A program made the translations under genes and the position numbers. From positions 6,676,001 through 6,740,000 of the forward strand of contig JAVTVX010000035.1 in the NCBI GenBank assembly GCA_033439265.1: a stretch of 64,000 bases of DNA. The letters run 5' to 3'. The stretch is from Dillenia suffruticosa. Its lineage: Eukaryota > Streptophyta > Magnoliopsida > Dilleniales > Dilleniaceae. Under the pieces are notes generated by a model that worked only from the letters and a program-made list of their open reading frames with translations, had not been told where the DNA came from and searched no databases. Every line of letters starts with the position of its first letter. The stretch's first letter is position 1. This document shows positions 13,231 through 25,069 of the stretch, one piece after another.

Positions 13231-15385
13231 AGTTAATATTATATGGGTCCAGAAAAAGGTTTAAAGTGATCAAATCTCGTTTTGCAAAGTTTTTCGAGTT
13301 ATTGAAAAAAAGCATTAGCTTACAAAAAGGCAATTTGTCCTATTAGATTTTATCATCCTAATAATTTTTTTCAATCCTTTAATATTAGTATGTAATAAAT
13401 TAAAAAAAAAAGGCTACCCCTCCTCTCCACTTCATTAATGAATAACATAATTTGATGGGGGAGAGGAACCCCACTTCTCCACCCAAGTGAATTTCGTTTT
13501 CATCTTTTCGGGTTAAAATATTCTTTTGAAGGATTCTACCAATTTGGTGCGGAGTGGGGTTGGCCTTGGCGGTGCAAAGTAAGCTTTTTAATAGGGAGCC
13601 ACAAGAGCAATGGACACATTTAGGTCCCCATATCTAGTTGTTAGCTTTTGTGGGTCAAAAATAGTCGAAAAGCTTTGGTCCCTCTCTCCTTAATAAAGCT
13701 TTATGTCTCCCCACCCTAATCCAATGTTTTTAATATAATAATTTATGATCTTTTTTTTAGAAGTTTTATACAATAAAACAAAGTATGATGGTCTATGTTT
13801 GATTTCCTAGAAAGATTTGTTTCTTCCTTTTTTTTTTGCTTTATTTAAGTAATGTGTTGTGCCGAAAAATCACTTCTGAATTCTTCTATTGGTATATAAT
13901 TCTTTTTCATTTGTTATTCAGAAATGGCACAACAAGACATTTCCTATATCTTTAAAATATTTCCGGTTTGAGATAAGTTATGAAACTTGTTAACTAAGAA
14001 AAAGAATACTTTGTTTGTATGATTTAATGATGTCCAGTCAGTTGAAATAAGGTAGTTAATTGACATTAAGAACAATACCAATAGCAGAAAATATAATTTA
14101 ATAATTTTGCTCAAAAGATAATTTTAATGAATTATAGGTACCAAAAGGAAAAATGATCTGTTGGCATTTATAAAAATGTTTTTGATGATACTAAAGATAT
14201 TTTAGTGATGGTCATCCAACATTTTGCACCGAAAATTGAGAGGGTTTCCCAAAAAAAAAAAAAAAAAAAAAAAAATCTTCCTTTTTAATAAAAATTAGAA
14301 TGGCTAGAGATTTTCTTTACAAATCGAAAATGACACCAATCTTAAAGTGTTTTTTGAACAATTTTAAAGCTCTTTTCCAATAAATATCTATTTTTGCTCT
14401 CGGCTATTCCATGGGTACAGTCTTTCCTGACCAAAAAAAAATTCATTCATGAGCTAATGGTCATGGGACATAATTAGCAATTCTCTTCTTTCTATTCCTT
14501 TCTCTCCCTCTATGATGAGTGAGTGGGATTCCATCTATGTTTGTTTATTCTCCAAAATTAGGTATACAAGCTAGGGAATAGGGATACACATGTTATTCCT
14601 CTATTCTATTTTTACTCTTTTTTTTTGTTATTTTTATCTTTGAAAAGAAGTTGTATAATGTTGGATCAATCTACAGAATATCTAGAGGGTATTTTGTGTG
14701 GATTCGAAAGAACAATTTAAGGGCTATGGCAGAGGATATCAAGGTCGAGGATGTAAACATATATATCCCCAAAAGACTAATCATTTCAATATTAACTTCC
14801 TTTCTTTTATGCACAAATGGTGCATCAATCAACTCCATCAACTTCGAGTGTTTGTTTTTTTTGTTGTACAATAATTTGAATCTAAAATTACCATATTCGG
14901 AGAAGAGAATTTGTATCACTAGACTGTCCCCCTATACTTGTTTATTAATCTGCTGATTGTGGAGCTTTTGAGACTACACCATTCACAAACTCATGCTATT
15001 CCTAATATTGTTAAAGCATAAATTTAGTGCGCTAACCATAATTTGATGCTCGAGACTAATGCAAGGGGGGGCCAAGAAGGGACTCGAATGAAGCGAAATT
15101 GAATAGAGTTGTTGTTTTCAGGAAAAAAGCTACTAGTAAACCAAAACAAAAATTAAAGAAGAAAACCTTTTTAGGTCCAGAATGGAATTATACTATTTTT
15201 TATCGAGACAGCAACAGTAGAACTTGGAACTAGTGAATTATAGATTCCTCTCAATCTGTGACCACCAGACCAGTCCTTCCCCCATTATTGTATGGATAAG
15301 GCTTCCTCTCCCCAGATAAAGCTTTTTTTTTTTTTTTTGGAGGTCGAATATGGTTCCATGAAGCATGAAGTGCATGGTTTTTAGC

Positions 15386-15387
<2 letters not shown>
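13231..15387. other. AT-rich intergenic DNA, no gene seen
   Basis: No gene is recognised. A run of 25 A ends near 14275. A pyrimidine-rich string recurs on both sides of the preceding 440 bp, but it is too simple to trust as a target-site duplication. Short open frames at 14651-14956 (plus) and 14671-14919 (minus) overlap each other and look random. Confidence 0.45.

Positions 15388-15461
<74 letters not shown>
15388..15461. repeat. (GA)37 microsatellite
   Basis: An uninterrupted run of about 37 GA dinucleotides, the longest simple repeat in the window. It lies about 570 bp downstream of the first NC-domain gene's stop codon. It is probably length-polymorphic. No function is claimed. Confidence 0.97.
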
Positions 15462-15464
<3 letters not shown>

Positions 15465-16032
15465 GTCTGATTGGTTTTCCAGAAGGGATTGTTGTGGTGT
15501 AGTTTTATTCATTTGCATGAATGGTAAATTTAGCCGTGGAGCATCATCCAACAGGGTATATAACCAAAACCGAACAGCAAACCAATTGAATGAATGGAGA
15601 AGATGTATGAGTGATGGAATTGCTCCAAGGAAAGCGGTGTTCAGTTCAATTATTCATAATTTGTTGGGTGAATACGTAAGGGTTGTCGAATGGGAGTCGT
15701 TTGTGTGCGGATCAAAAGCATGCATCCAGTCTATTATATATCAAGTCACTTCAAAAGATGCTCGTTTAACCACATGGAATTGCCATTATGCCCTTTTGTT
15801 ATGTTTTAATCCAACGAAAAGAAACAAAAATAGAAATAATTTTTGATAAAAATATTATGAAAAAGAAAATAGTAAGCAGAACAATGAAATATTTCACCAG
15901 CAGCATGCAGCATGAATTCGCAAAGTGCATCAGCAACAGATAAAACAAGGGCACATCAAGCTCTATCGTACACAAGAACATGTTGGGAACGAACCAAGCA
16001 AATTATTGCACGGCTTACAGAAATGTAAGTGG

Positions 16033-19000
16033 CTATTGGGCAGGGGCTGGCAAAGCTACCATGCTTGGCTCTACAACCTGAAGCAGGCCAGTTGCAAGTC
16101 TTCTTGTGAGGTCCTCCACCTCAACCTTCACCACATCCCTCCTCATGCCAATGTCTGCAGCATATCTGCTCGCACAATAGACACCTACAGCTGTTGCTAC
16201 CATCCCATAAACATTGGTAGTGACGAGACGCAATGGTGTAGATAAAACAGCTGCAAGAGGCCCACCTATTATAGACACGGCTTGCCCACTTCTCCCTAGT
16301 GCTACTTGATCCACAACAAGCAGTCCAGTCTTACAGTAAATAGCAAAATCTTCGCAATTATTCTTGAATACATTATAACAACCGAACCCATTATCAAGCA
16401 GAAATTTTGCTCGGTGAACTACCATGTCTTCAGGGTCTGAAACTGCAAGAGTGCAAGTTCCACCACGCGCCTTTGCAAGAAAGAGGGCTGGGCGGACAGC
16501 ATACTCAAACCGGTAGAGGATGCCACCAGAAAGAAAACAGTCCAGACAAGAGGAAAAGACTCCATTACCTTCTTCTGGTGGAGTACAGGTGGGACAGGGA
16601 ACTTGAGAGCGAGCTGGTCCTGAGCTCACCAAGAGGAGATCTAGCACCGTTCCAGTTCCTACTTCTTGTCCACGTCTTGTGAAATGAACAACAGTATTGT
16701 CCCCAACATAGATGCCTGCATCCAACCAGATGAACTACTTGTAAAGGGGATGTAAGAAAGATAGGGTCCTATAGTACCCAAAAATGGTTAGAAGCGTTTA
16801 ATGAGGAGCACAAGCAGCTTTACAAATTTAGCCTGTCTAATGGCAAAACCCAAAGAACAATCTCAAATCTTAATTTCCTGGTTAGTCAGTGCCTAGTGGC
16901 TCATTATTACAACTTATCAATAAGTCCAGTAATAAGTCCTGGTATAGGGTTCACTGTTAAACAGCTTTAATGATAGATATTATTTTTTTCATTCATAGAT
17001 ATTGCTCCCTCTTCTTGGATTTCTGATTCCTCTGCAATTCTGTGTCTAGGTTCTCTCTTTATTTGTGGCTCTCCGTCTCTCTTTCAGATCTCTATTTCTC
17101 TCAATATTCTCCTCTCCACTAGATACAACAACAACAACAACAACAAAAAACTGAGTCTTAGTCTCAACATTTGGGGTCGACCATTTGAGAGACAAATTTG
17201 AAAAAGATAGAGAAAAGAAAAATAAAATAAATAAAATATATATATATATAATAGGAAAAAGAAAGGGAAAAAGAAAAATAAATAAATAAATAGATAGATA
17301 CATATCTAAAATATCTTGATCTAATTTGTGCGGATTATTTTACGTCATCCATTTCTATTCGATACAATTTTCTTTTCTAAATCCTTAACTTCCATATCTT
17401 TACGAATAATTTGCATCCAAGTTTTCAGCGGTCTACCTCTACGTCATACTAGATCTCCTATATTTAAGTTCTCGATTCTCCTAACCAGTGTATCCTTGGA
17501 TCTTCTTTGCACATGCCCGAACCACCTCAAACAATACTTTCGCATCTTATCTGCAATTGAACTAACTCCTAACTTGTCACGAGTATCTTCATTTCTAATT
17601 CTATCCCTTCTAGTTTTTCCACACATCCACCTAAACATTCTCATTTCTGCTACAGCCATCTTTTGTTATTGTTTTTGTTTAATAGCCCAACACTCAGTGT
17701 TATACAATAGTGTAGGTCTAACCACGGTTTTATAGAACTTTCCCTTCAAATGCAATGATACGTGCGATCGCACAGAATTTCGGATGCCCTTCTCCATTTC
17801 ATCCAGCCTGCTTGAATCCTATGGTTCATATCTCTATCCATATTACCATCATTTTGAATGATGGAGCCTATATATCTAAATCATTCACTTTTAGGTACCT
17901 CATTCCCATCTAACATAACCATTTCTTCATTATTTTGATAACTGTCGCTAAGCCTACATCTCATATATTCAGTTTTTCGATCTACTCAATCTAAACCCTT
18001 TGCATTCCAGTGTGAGTCTCCATAATTATAATTTAGCACTAACGCTCTTTTTAGTTTCATCAACTAGAACTATATCATTTGCGAAAGCATACACCATGAT
18101 ATTTCATTTAGGATATTTTTTATGATTTCGTCTATTACTATTGCAAAAAAGAGAGAGCTTAATATCGAATCTTGATGGAGTCCAATGTTAATGGAAAAAC
18201 TATCGCTTAAACCCCCGCAAGTTCTTATACCGATTACAGCTTCCTAATACATATCTCTAATGAGATTTATGTATCTCAATGATATCACATTCTTCATCAG
18301 CGCCTACCACAATAAGTTTCTAGAAATTCTATCATATGCTTTTTCTATATCAATAAATACCATATGCAAGTCTCTCTCCTGTACTCTATATGTCTTCATC
18401 AAATGTCTTAAAACAAATGGATTCCTTCTGTGATGGATCTTCCTGGTATAAATCCAAATTGATTTTGAAATATATTTATCTCTAATCTCAATCTATGTTC
18501 TATTACTCTCTCCCATAATTTCATGGCATGGTTCATAAATTTAATTTCTCTATAGTTGGACCAATCCTGTATATCTCCTCCCTACCAGATAACCTATTTT
18601 TTTCTTTTATCAAAATTAATCTTGACGAATTTTATGTTTCCATTATGTTAGCTAAAAGGAATTTTCCTAGAAAGTGAAACTTCCAAACCAATATCACCAA
18701 AAGTACAAACACAACACAAACCTTTGAACACACTCTGGAAAGTCCCTTACCAATTATCATCCACTCCAGAACCCAAACAGGCCTTAAAAAGTGCCATGAA
18801 CCATCAGATTATCAAGCTAGAGTATAAACACATAAGGTTAGTAATAAGCTACTGGATGAAGAGCACTACATGTATAACAAATCAAATTTAAAAGGTAATC
18901 AAAGCTTTGAAGTTTTAGAAAGAGATCCTTTGTAGGAAATTGACACCTTGGATTAAATTCTTTATAAATCGAGCTTAAAACAACAACAAATTGAACCATA

Positions 19001-20799
19001 ATCCCAAATTTTGGAGTCAGTCAAAAGGAAACCTAACATAGAGCTGTTGCTGCCCAGGATTGAACTGGGGACCTTTAGTGTGTAAGACTAACGTGATAAC
19101 CACTACACCACAGTAACCCTCTTGTTAAATCATGACATGAGCTTAATTAAAAGAAATCCACTATATCAGCGTCCAATTAAATCACCAACTTTCCTAGAAT
19201 AGCTCAAGTCTACCAAAAGAATCCATAAGTTCAAAATTGGTTCCCCTCAAGTAGACAAGAAAGAGAACCCATTGTTTGATTCGCCTCCTTTCTCCATCCC
19301 AACCAAAGGTGAAGGTGAATTTGAGCCCAAATTTTGTTTAAAAGATTTGATGGGTGGTCAGACATATTCATGCTAATATTTTAAAAGACTCTTCTGACGT
19401 GTAAACATTTAACAATAGCAAGGTCTTCTACTGATTTCACATCTTGTCCATATGATCATTAGTATACACATGATAATTGACTTATTTAATTTACTCTCAA
19501 TGGACAACATTATCCTACTTTCTTTGCAATAACTCCTTTCCTTTTGAGATGTTCTCTCTCCTCATTTTGTCTTTTAAGTTGGCCACATTGTAATATTCTT
19601 TGTTATCTAGGTTTCTGCTTGCTCCATCGCATATAATTATCATCACTTCGTGATTTGAATGGCAGGTTCACTACATGAATATAGTCGGTCATCACTGCAA
19701 GGATTTTCATTGTACATAAAAGAAATTAAAGAAGCCTAAAGAAGGGTATAAAAATATTCTTACAATAAGATTCTACAATATATTCGGGGGGAAAAAAAAT
19801 TCTCTGCTTAAGTGTACCTGGATTTTAATATTGTGAATGACCAATCGCCTATAAATATAGGCCAAAGATTTACTGTCCTGATAGACATTGAGGTACTTCT
19901 GCCCTAGATTTCTTGCTTATGCACCTCTATTACCTCTTAGTTTCTCCAACATCAAGATATTAACAAGAATGATGTTCAAATTTAGCCATTCGGGGTACCA
20001 TTATCATCGGCATAAAAGAAATGACTCATCGCCTGCTTTGTATAATTACCAGAGTTCAGAAACAATGACACTTGATATAAGACCCCAGGAACAAAATATT
20101 CTTGAAATCAAAAGGTACATTGTTATATCCAATGAAAAATATCCACAATAATTGCTATTTATTACTACTGGGATTCAAAATCTCTTACTATTTCCCACAT
20201 ATAAAAATATCTTTTCTCACCCATTTTCTATGCATAGAAACCATGAGTTAACGTAAAGGGCGCCTTTCCACTCTAATAGCAGTGTCCATAATGATTGTAT
20301 TATTTCAATTGTACGTTCCATTTTCTATTAATGTGAGTTTCCTATATTGTAGTGGTTACTTTATACCTCAACCAGTGTTCCTAAAATAACCCATTTTACG
20401 GTTACAAACACACGTAATACACTTAAAAGTTCCATCTTTGTCAGACATCAATTCATTAAGATGAAGATTTACGAAGGAAAGTAATGACAAGCTCAACCAA
20501 TCAGAAAGAAACAAAAGACACAGAATCCAAACCCTATATTTATTTCATCAGATCAGAAATGGTAGAGCGAGAGAGAGACCGTGATGAGCATAAATATATG
20601 CAGTTCGCCATGAATAGATATGATCTCCTGATTTGAGGCTGTCTCTTCTGACTCTGTTTCAATTGCATTCAATTTCATTCAATCACAAAACAAATCATGA
20701 TCGTCAACCGATGCACATTTCAAAATTAAAGAAAAAAATTCCGAAACCCTAATCTCGACTGAAGATGGACCGGTAATACCTGTTGGAGAGCAGCCCCAT
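16033..20799 (-). CDS. NC-domain (LRAT/NlpC-P60-like) protein, copy 1
   Basis: Exons 20780-20799 (20 nt), 20580-20653 (74 nt) and 16033-16715 (683 nt) join in frame to 777 nt, giving 258 residues that start MGLLSNR. The fold is that of lecithin:retinol acyltransferase-like thiol enzymes. The expected triad is visible: His30 in HHGIYVG, His42 in VVHF and Cys152 in NNCEDFA. A CPTC...CLDCF cysteine set and a hydrophobic C-terminal region (SIIGGPLAAVLS onward) suggest a metal site and membrane association. Plant members are usually annotated only as NC-domain proteins, and the substrate is unknown. All introns are GT-AG. Intron 2 is 3.9 kb and carries a dead LINE and a tRNA-Val unit. The leader upstream of the ATG is GA-rich on the coding strand. 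A second copy lies just upstream in the same orientation. Confidence 0.92.
17125..18640 (-). mobile_element. Decayed RTE-clade LINE, 3' part with reverse transcriptase remnant
   Basis: On the minus strand the conserved RTE reverse-transcriptase blocks can be followed in order with several in-frame stops and frame changes: the NQFGF-PGR block near 18450, an FIDIEKAYDR block near 18340, and GLHQ near 18180. The active-site block near 18080 reads FAND instead of the usual FADD/YADD. The C-terminal RMFRWMCG...LRWFGHVQRR region is at 17444-17659, followed by RPLKTWMQIIRKDM. The 3' end has the RTE signature CGACCCCAAATGTTGAGAC followed by (TTG)n at 17126-17145. It sits in intron 2 of the NC-domain gene, in the gene's own orientation. 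It is inactive. The 5' limit is approximate and no clear target-site repeat was found. Confidence 0.85.
18979..19138 (-). mobile_element. tRNA-Val / RTE-tail chimeric retroposon (SINE-like)
   Basis: On the minus strand the order is: a 21-nt leader, a nearly intact tRNA-Val unit (19045-19117), about 30 nt of spacer, then CTCCAAAATTTGGGATTATG and an imperfect TTG repeat that matches the 3' end of RTE LINEs, including the copy ending at 54953. Immediately after the TTG tail comes TTAAGCTC, and the same 8-mer precedes the leader (plus-strand GAGCTTAA at 18971-18978 and 19139-19146). The order head, LINE-like tail, direct repeat is that of a SINE born from a tRNA transcript. The direct repeat is short, so the boundaries are tentative. 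Confidence 0.6.
19045..19117 (-). tRNA. tRNA-Val (anticodon UAC), possibly a retroposed copy
   Basis: A 73-nt cloverleaf can be drawn. The 5' strand GTTACTG pairs with CAGCAAC except for one A-C mismatch at pair 4-69; the discriminator is A. The D arm is GTG/CAC. The anticodon stem is TTAGT/ACTAA with loop CTTACAC, so the anticodon is UAC (valine, GUA codons). The T arm is CCCAG-TTCAATC-CTGGG. An internal A box (GTGTAGTGGTTAT) and B box (AGTTCAATCC) are present. TTTT lies about 19 nt downstream on the minus strand. It may be a working gene, but the flanking RTE-like tail and direct repeat suggest a retroposed copy. The acceptor mismatch also argues for some decay. Confidence 0.65.
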
Positions 20800-20804
20800 G
20801 GTTT

Positions 20805-20905
20805 CTCTATCCCTCTCCTCTCCTCTCCTCTTTTTTTCGCTCTACCAGAGAAGGAAAAGCGTTTGGTTTCTCTCCCTCCTCTCTCTCTCTCCCTCCCTCT
20901 CCCTT
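20805..20905 (-). promoter_or_regulatory. GA-rich 5' leader of NC-domain copy 1
   Basis: Just upstream of the start codon at 20799 the plus strand is almost pure C/T (TCTCCTCTCCTC and CTCTCTCTCTCCC), so the transcript leader is GA-rich. Copy 2 has a comparable GA/CT tract (25038-25060) at the same relative place. Polypurine/polypyrimidine leaders are common in plant 5' UTRs. A telo-box AAACCCTAA also occurs at about 20743-20751 inside intron 1. Confidence 0.5.
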
Positions 20906-23042
20906 CAATGCGAGACACGATGCGTCAGCGGATTCTCACAGCCGAAAGTAACGTAACCGTCTTGGGGGTGAGAGCGAAGTTATATATATATTCTATTGCC
21001 AAAAAAAAAAAAAAAATGATATCATATATCATATATGAAATGGGAAAATATATATAATCATAAATAACTATACTAATTCTAATGAAATTTATTGGACAAA
21101 AGTACACTTAAAAATGGAATCCTCTGCCCTTCAAAATTTGCCAAATAAAATATAAATATATATATCAATTAAAATGGGAAATATAACTAAATCTGGAAAT
21201 GAGAAAAATTATCATTTTTTTAATATTTTCTATAAGGAAATTAATATTAAAATAGTAATATTTTTCTATTATTGGAATATTTGATTGAGTGTTTTAGAGG
21301 AGGATATTTATGGTATTTCCAATCCTTTAGTTCCTTTGTTTTTCTACTTCTCACATTTCCTCTCCTCCCTCTGCTCCCCACATTAAGCATTCCCCGAGAC
21401 GGTGTTCTACTTTTGGAAATTAAAGGTTTAAAAATTATCTACTTCCATGCATAGATACATTAGCATTGTGAGTTACTGCATGCCTATTTGTTGTTCCTAT
21501 CAAATTCCGAAGGTAACCCTCCAGGCTTCCTGATCTAGATAGGCATTGGGAGTGGAGATGCCTAGGAATAGGATGGTGTGGAGCCCGGTTTCCATTTTCT
21601 GGTCCTCACCGACAATGACATACAAATCGTATCCTATTTATTCAGAAACTTGATGAGGAAACAACCCCCCCCCCCCCTTTCCCTTCCACCTCAAGGAATG
21701 TAACTTTGTACCCTCGTCTAGTTGCCATGCCAAATCAAGGCTAACAAGTGCAACCCACATGAATAATTTCATAATTAAAGAGTTTCTCCATGATTTATGG
21801 AGTTTGATGTTTTAGCTTTTGTGTCCACCAAGGAGTATTAGCAAGAATATATTATACTCACCTTTTTTTTCTTCTCTTCCCTTATTCAATTTGTCTCCTG
21901 TTTGTGGGTTTACCGGGACCTAATTTGGGGCCCTTGGAATTTGTCTCTAAACCTTACGTTAAGAGACTTGTCCTTCTCTTTAGTCTCGACTCACAATATG
22001 TAATCTTTCTATCCCATATCCGACAATTCGTGATCTTAAAACTCCTCGTTCCCTCCCCTCCTATTTCCATCACATTCTCTGTGTTGATCTATAAACCCAA
22101 GAATTTCTATTACAGTGTGTTCTTTTTTACTGGAGGAGGAAAACAAAAATATGGGGCCCCTTGCATTGCATCTGACCTTGAACTAACTCTTTGTACTTGC
22201 GGGATTCATTAACTTTTACTTTAAAAGTTTTTTTCTTTAGGTACATATATGGAGATTCAAACTCGAGTATATTATATGGGGAGGGGAAATATGTTATTTG
22301 AGCTGAAACTATTTGACTTTATTTTAAAAGTTTTGAATAAGTAATTGGCTGCAACAAAAAATTCAAAAGGTTATTTAAAGATAAATTCAAGAATTAATTG
22401 TTATTTTAGCCTTAGAACTATTTTAATTTTATATCTGATTCCTCATGTAGGTAAATTTTTTAAAAAAAAATATATTTATATCAGAGTACTCACATTTCTG
22501 AGTTGGCATATCTTTAAATTTAGAAAATTATTAATATTATCGTGATCAATAAAATACGGATAACTAGATATTTTTTAAAATAGATAAAATTTTCTTCTCC
22601 AATTGAAAGGGAGCTCTAGCTTCACAAAGGCCAAACTTACCATTAAAATTTCATGCACTTAACTCCAATTTTCATGAACTTAGCATTTTTTTTCTTGGTT
22701 ACATGGGAGGGTGAGCGGACGGACAGATGGACTTGCCTCTAAAGTAAACCCTTTCCCGAATATCACACTTCAACCGATGATATATCTCGGATGGACAAGA
22801 GTATAGCTCATGAACTCCAGAGCTATCCTCAGTCCCCAGTCTACCAAACACATCCCTAGCAAAAATGAAGTCACTTCTCCTTCTGATGCTGTTTACTTTT
22901 TTTTTTTTTTGGTGAATAAAGATGAATTCTGATTCTATTTACAAGAACAACTAAAAGCGGTCCATCAATAACAAAGAATAATAATAATAATCAAAAATCA
23001 AAAATCAATAACATCAGCAACATGTATGATCCCTAGCTAATA
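20906..23042. other. Spacer between the two NC-domain genes
   Basis: It contains the promoter of copy 1 and the 3' flank of copy 2, whose stop is at 23043. No gene is recognised. A C-run (about 21667-21678) and a T-run (about 22898-22911) occur. Open frames such as 21904-22212 (plus) have no recognisable domain. Confidence 0.45.
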
Positions 23043-24961
23043 TCACAATAAACAACAAACAAGACCATATTTATAATAAAAACTCCCAACAATGGAATGA
23101 ATGAAAGACTCAATGTGCCACAAATTAGTAGATTCTACCACTTTGCAAGGCCTCCCAAACTTGTAACTTGCATACTTTGCCCCTTGATCTACATGTTCAA
23201 GCACACCAGTACTAGTACTACCACTGACCAATTTTTTTGTCACTATGAGATCCTCCACTTCAATCTTCTTCCTCCCAATCTCTGCGACAAATCGATAAGC
23301 GAAATAGACCCCAACAGCCGTTGCAGCCATCACGTAGGCATTATCCGAGAAAAGGCGCAATGGAATGGACAATGCAGCTACTACATAACCTCCTATGACA
23401 GTTGCAGACTGTCCACTTCTCCCAACCGAGCCTGCTTCGTCCTCAACAAACAATCCTGTCTTGCAGTAAACAGCGAAGTCTTCGCAGTTATTCTTGAACA
23501 AGCTATAGCATCCAAAACCAGTTTTGAGTAGTAATTTTACTCTGTGGAGGACTATGGGTAAAGGGTCGGAGGCGGCCAGCGTGTAAGTTCCTCCGCGTCC
23601 TTTGGCTAGGAAGCGCGCAGGAGAGACAGCGTACTCGAATAGGTAGAGACTGCCACCCCACAGAAAACAGTCTAAACAAGTGCAGAAGACTCCATTGGAG
23701 TTTCTTGGTGGACTGCCGCATGTGGGGCAGGGGAGCTCTGCTCCCTCTGCTCCTACGGTGAGATCTATCATGGTTCTTCTTACTACGTGTGCTTGTCTTC
23801 GGAAATGGATGACTGTGTTGTCTCCTATGTAGATTCCTGCAATGACCCATCAAGTGCTAGTCAAGAAGAACTGTTCACTGACATTAGTACAAAGCGGAGC
23901 ACAAGCAAAAAGACATGAACTTTACTTTATTCGAGAGAATTTTTATCATTTAAGCTAAAACAGAGTATTCACCGAAATACTTATTATTATTTAATATTTA
24001 CTCCTGGACCAAATCTGTTTGCATAATCTCTTTATAATAATTTTAAATTGCTTGTAATTAAATAGGCGAAAATGGGTCAAAGAACTTGTGAAGTTACCGC
24101 ACAAGGGTTTATGTATTTTATAATTTGCATTCAAAGAAAACCTTGGTGATCATTTGAAGAAGTTCGAAAATGGAGGGCGGTGAAGTTGGTGGTCATCTTT
24201 GTGATATAAGGTTGGCATCCCCAAGAACAAATATGCTTCAAAAATTACAAATTTTCAATTAAAGATGGTTTATGCAACAATTTTGTCTGTTCCCAATGTG
24301 TCTTTCTAATAAAAATAGAAAATTCTTCATATGACAAAATGGCCATTGCCGTAATGAACTTGATGAGTTCACTCTTTCAAGCCCGGAAAATGCTCATATC
24401 TCTCCATATCTTGTGTTCTTAATCTTTGGTTATACCATTTTCCTATTAAACTATTTTCACTAACCATTAATGCCAGAGAGAAACTAGATAAGCCCCAGCT
24501 TATATTGTTAGTAAATACAAATGAGAGAAAGAGAGAGAGAGAGAGACCATGATGAGCATAGCAATGGCCAGTCCTCCATGTGTAAATGTGATCCCCTGGT
24601 TTAAGACTGCTTCTGCTGACTCTGTTTGAGATAATTAGCATTCTTAATTATTAACCAAAACGTACAGAATACCAATACACAAAGAAAATGTTTCTTTTTT
24701 TTTTTTTTCCTTTTGTCTCTTGATATGATTCAGTAAATTAGCTAAAAAAAGGAATATGATTTAGCAAGAGGTATATGTGACAACATATCTGCATCAATTG
24801 TTACATACTAAATACTGTAAAAATATATATATAATGATTTAATGAAAAGATGTCACATGATATTCGAATCATTAGGATGACAAATTGTAGTTTTCTAGGA
24901 GCAGATAAGAGAAGAATTTGAAGTACAGTGTTAGAATATACCTTTGAGAGAGTAGACCCAT
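23043..24961 (-). CDS. NC-domain (LRAT/NlpC-P60-like) protein, copy 2
   Basis: Exons 24942-24961 (20 nt), 24548-24621 (74 nt) and 23043-23836 (794 nt) join in frame to 888 nt, giving 295 residues starting MGLLSQR. The first two exon lengths, splice phases and the CT-rich donor flank are the same as in copy 1, showing a tandem duplication. The presumed catalytic residues persist: His30 (HHGIYIG), His42 (VIHF) and Cys149 (NNCEDFA). The CPTC...CTCLDCF cysteines and the hydrophobic tail region also persist. The protein is clearly diverged from copy 1 and lacks part of the segment after VIHF. After VEDL it has a C-terminal extension (ending GLVCCLL) that copy 1 lacks, perhaps read-through into former 3' UTR. 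Substrate unknown; likely membrane-associated. Confidence 0.9.
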
Positions 24962-25037
24962 TAACCTAAGTTTCCTTTTCTTTTTTTTCCCAAACAGAAT
25001 ATCACCCTTAATTCCCACCAGTCTTCTTAGCGTGGGA

Positions 25038-25060
<23 letters not shown>
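25038..25060 (-). promoter_or_regulatory. GA/CT tract upstream of NC-domain copy 2
   Basis: A GA tract on the plus strand lies 77-99 bp upstream of the start codon at 24961, so the coding strand is CT-rich here. It probably lies in the leader or core promoter. No transcription start was identified. Confidence 0.4.

Positions 25061-25069
<9 letters not shown>

Noticed and set aside
13822-14286. Possible 440-bp retroposon ending in 25 A, with TCTTCCTTTTT on both sides
   Set aside because: The repeated string is low-complexity pyrimidine and the left copy runs into a long T tract, so the match is likely by chance.
14651-14956. 101-codon open frame (plus) overlapping an 82-codon frame (minus)
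   Set aside because: Both strands are open over the same AT-rich stretch, and neither resembles a protein family.
15517-15846. 109-codon open frame after the (GA)37 tract
   Set aside because: No recognisable family; it sits in the 3' flank of the minus-strand NC-domain gene and reads like chance sequence.
17328-17735. 135-codon plus-strand open frame
   Set aside because: It is the antisense of the RTE LINE reverse-transcriptase C-terminus on the minus strand.
22897-22926. T-run near the end of NC-domain copy 2 flanked by similar 16-mers
   Set aside because: The flanking strings differ at three positions and enclose only 30 bp, so an insertion is not convincing.
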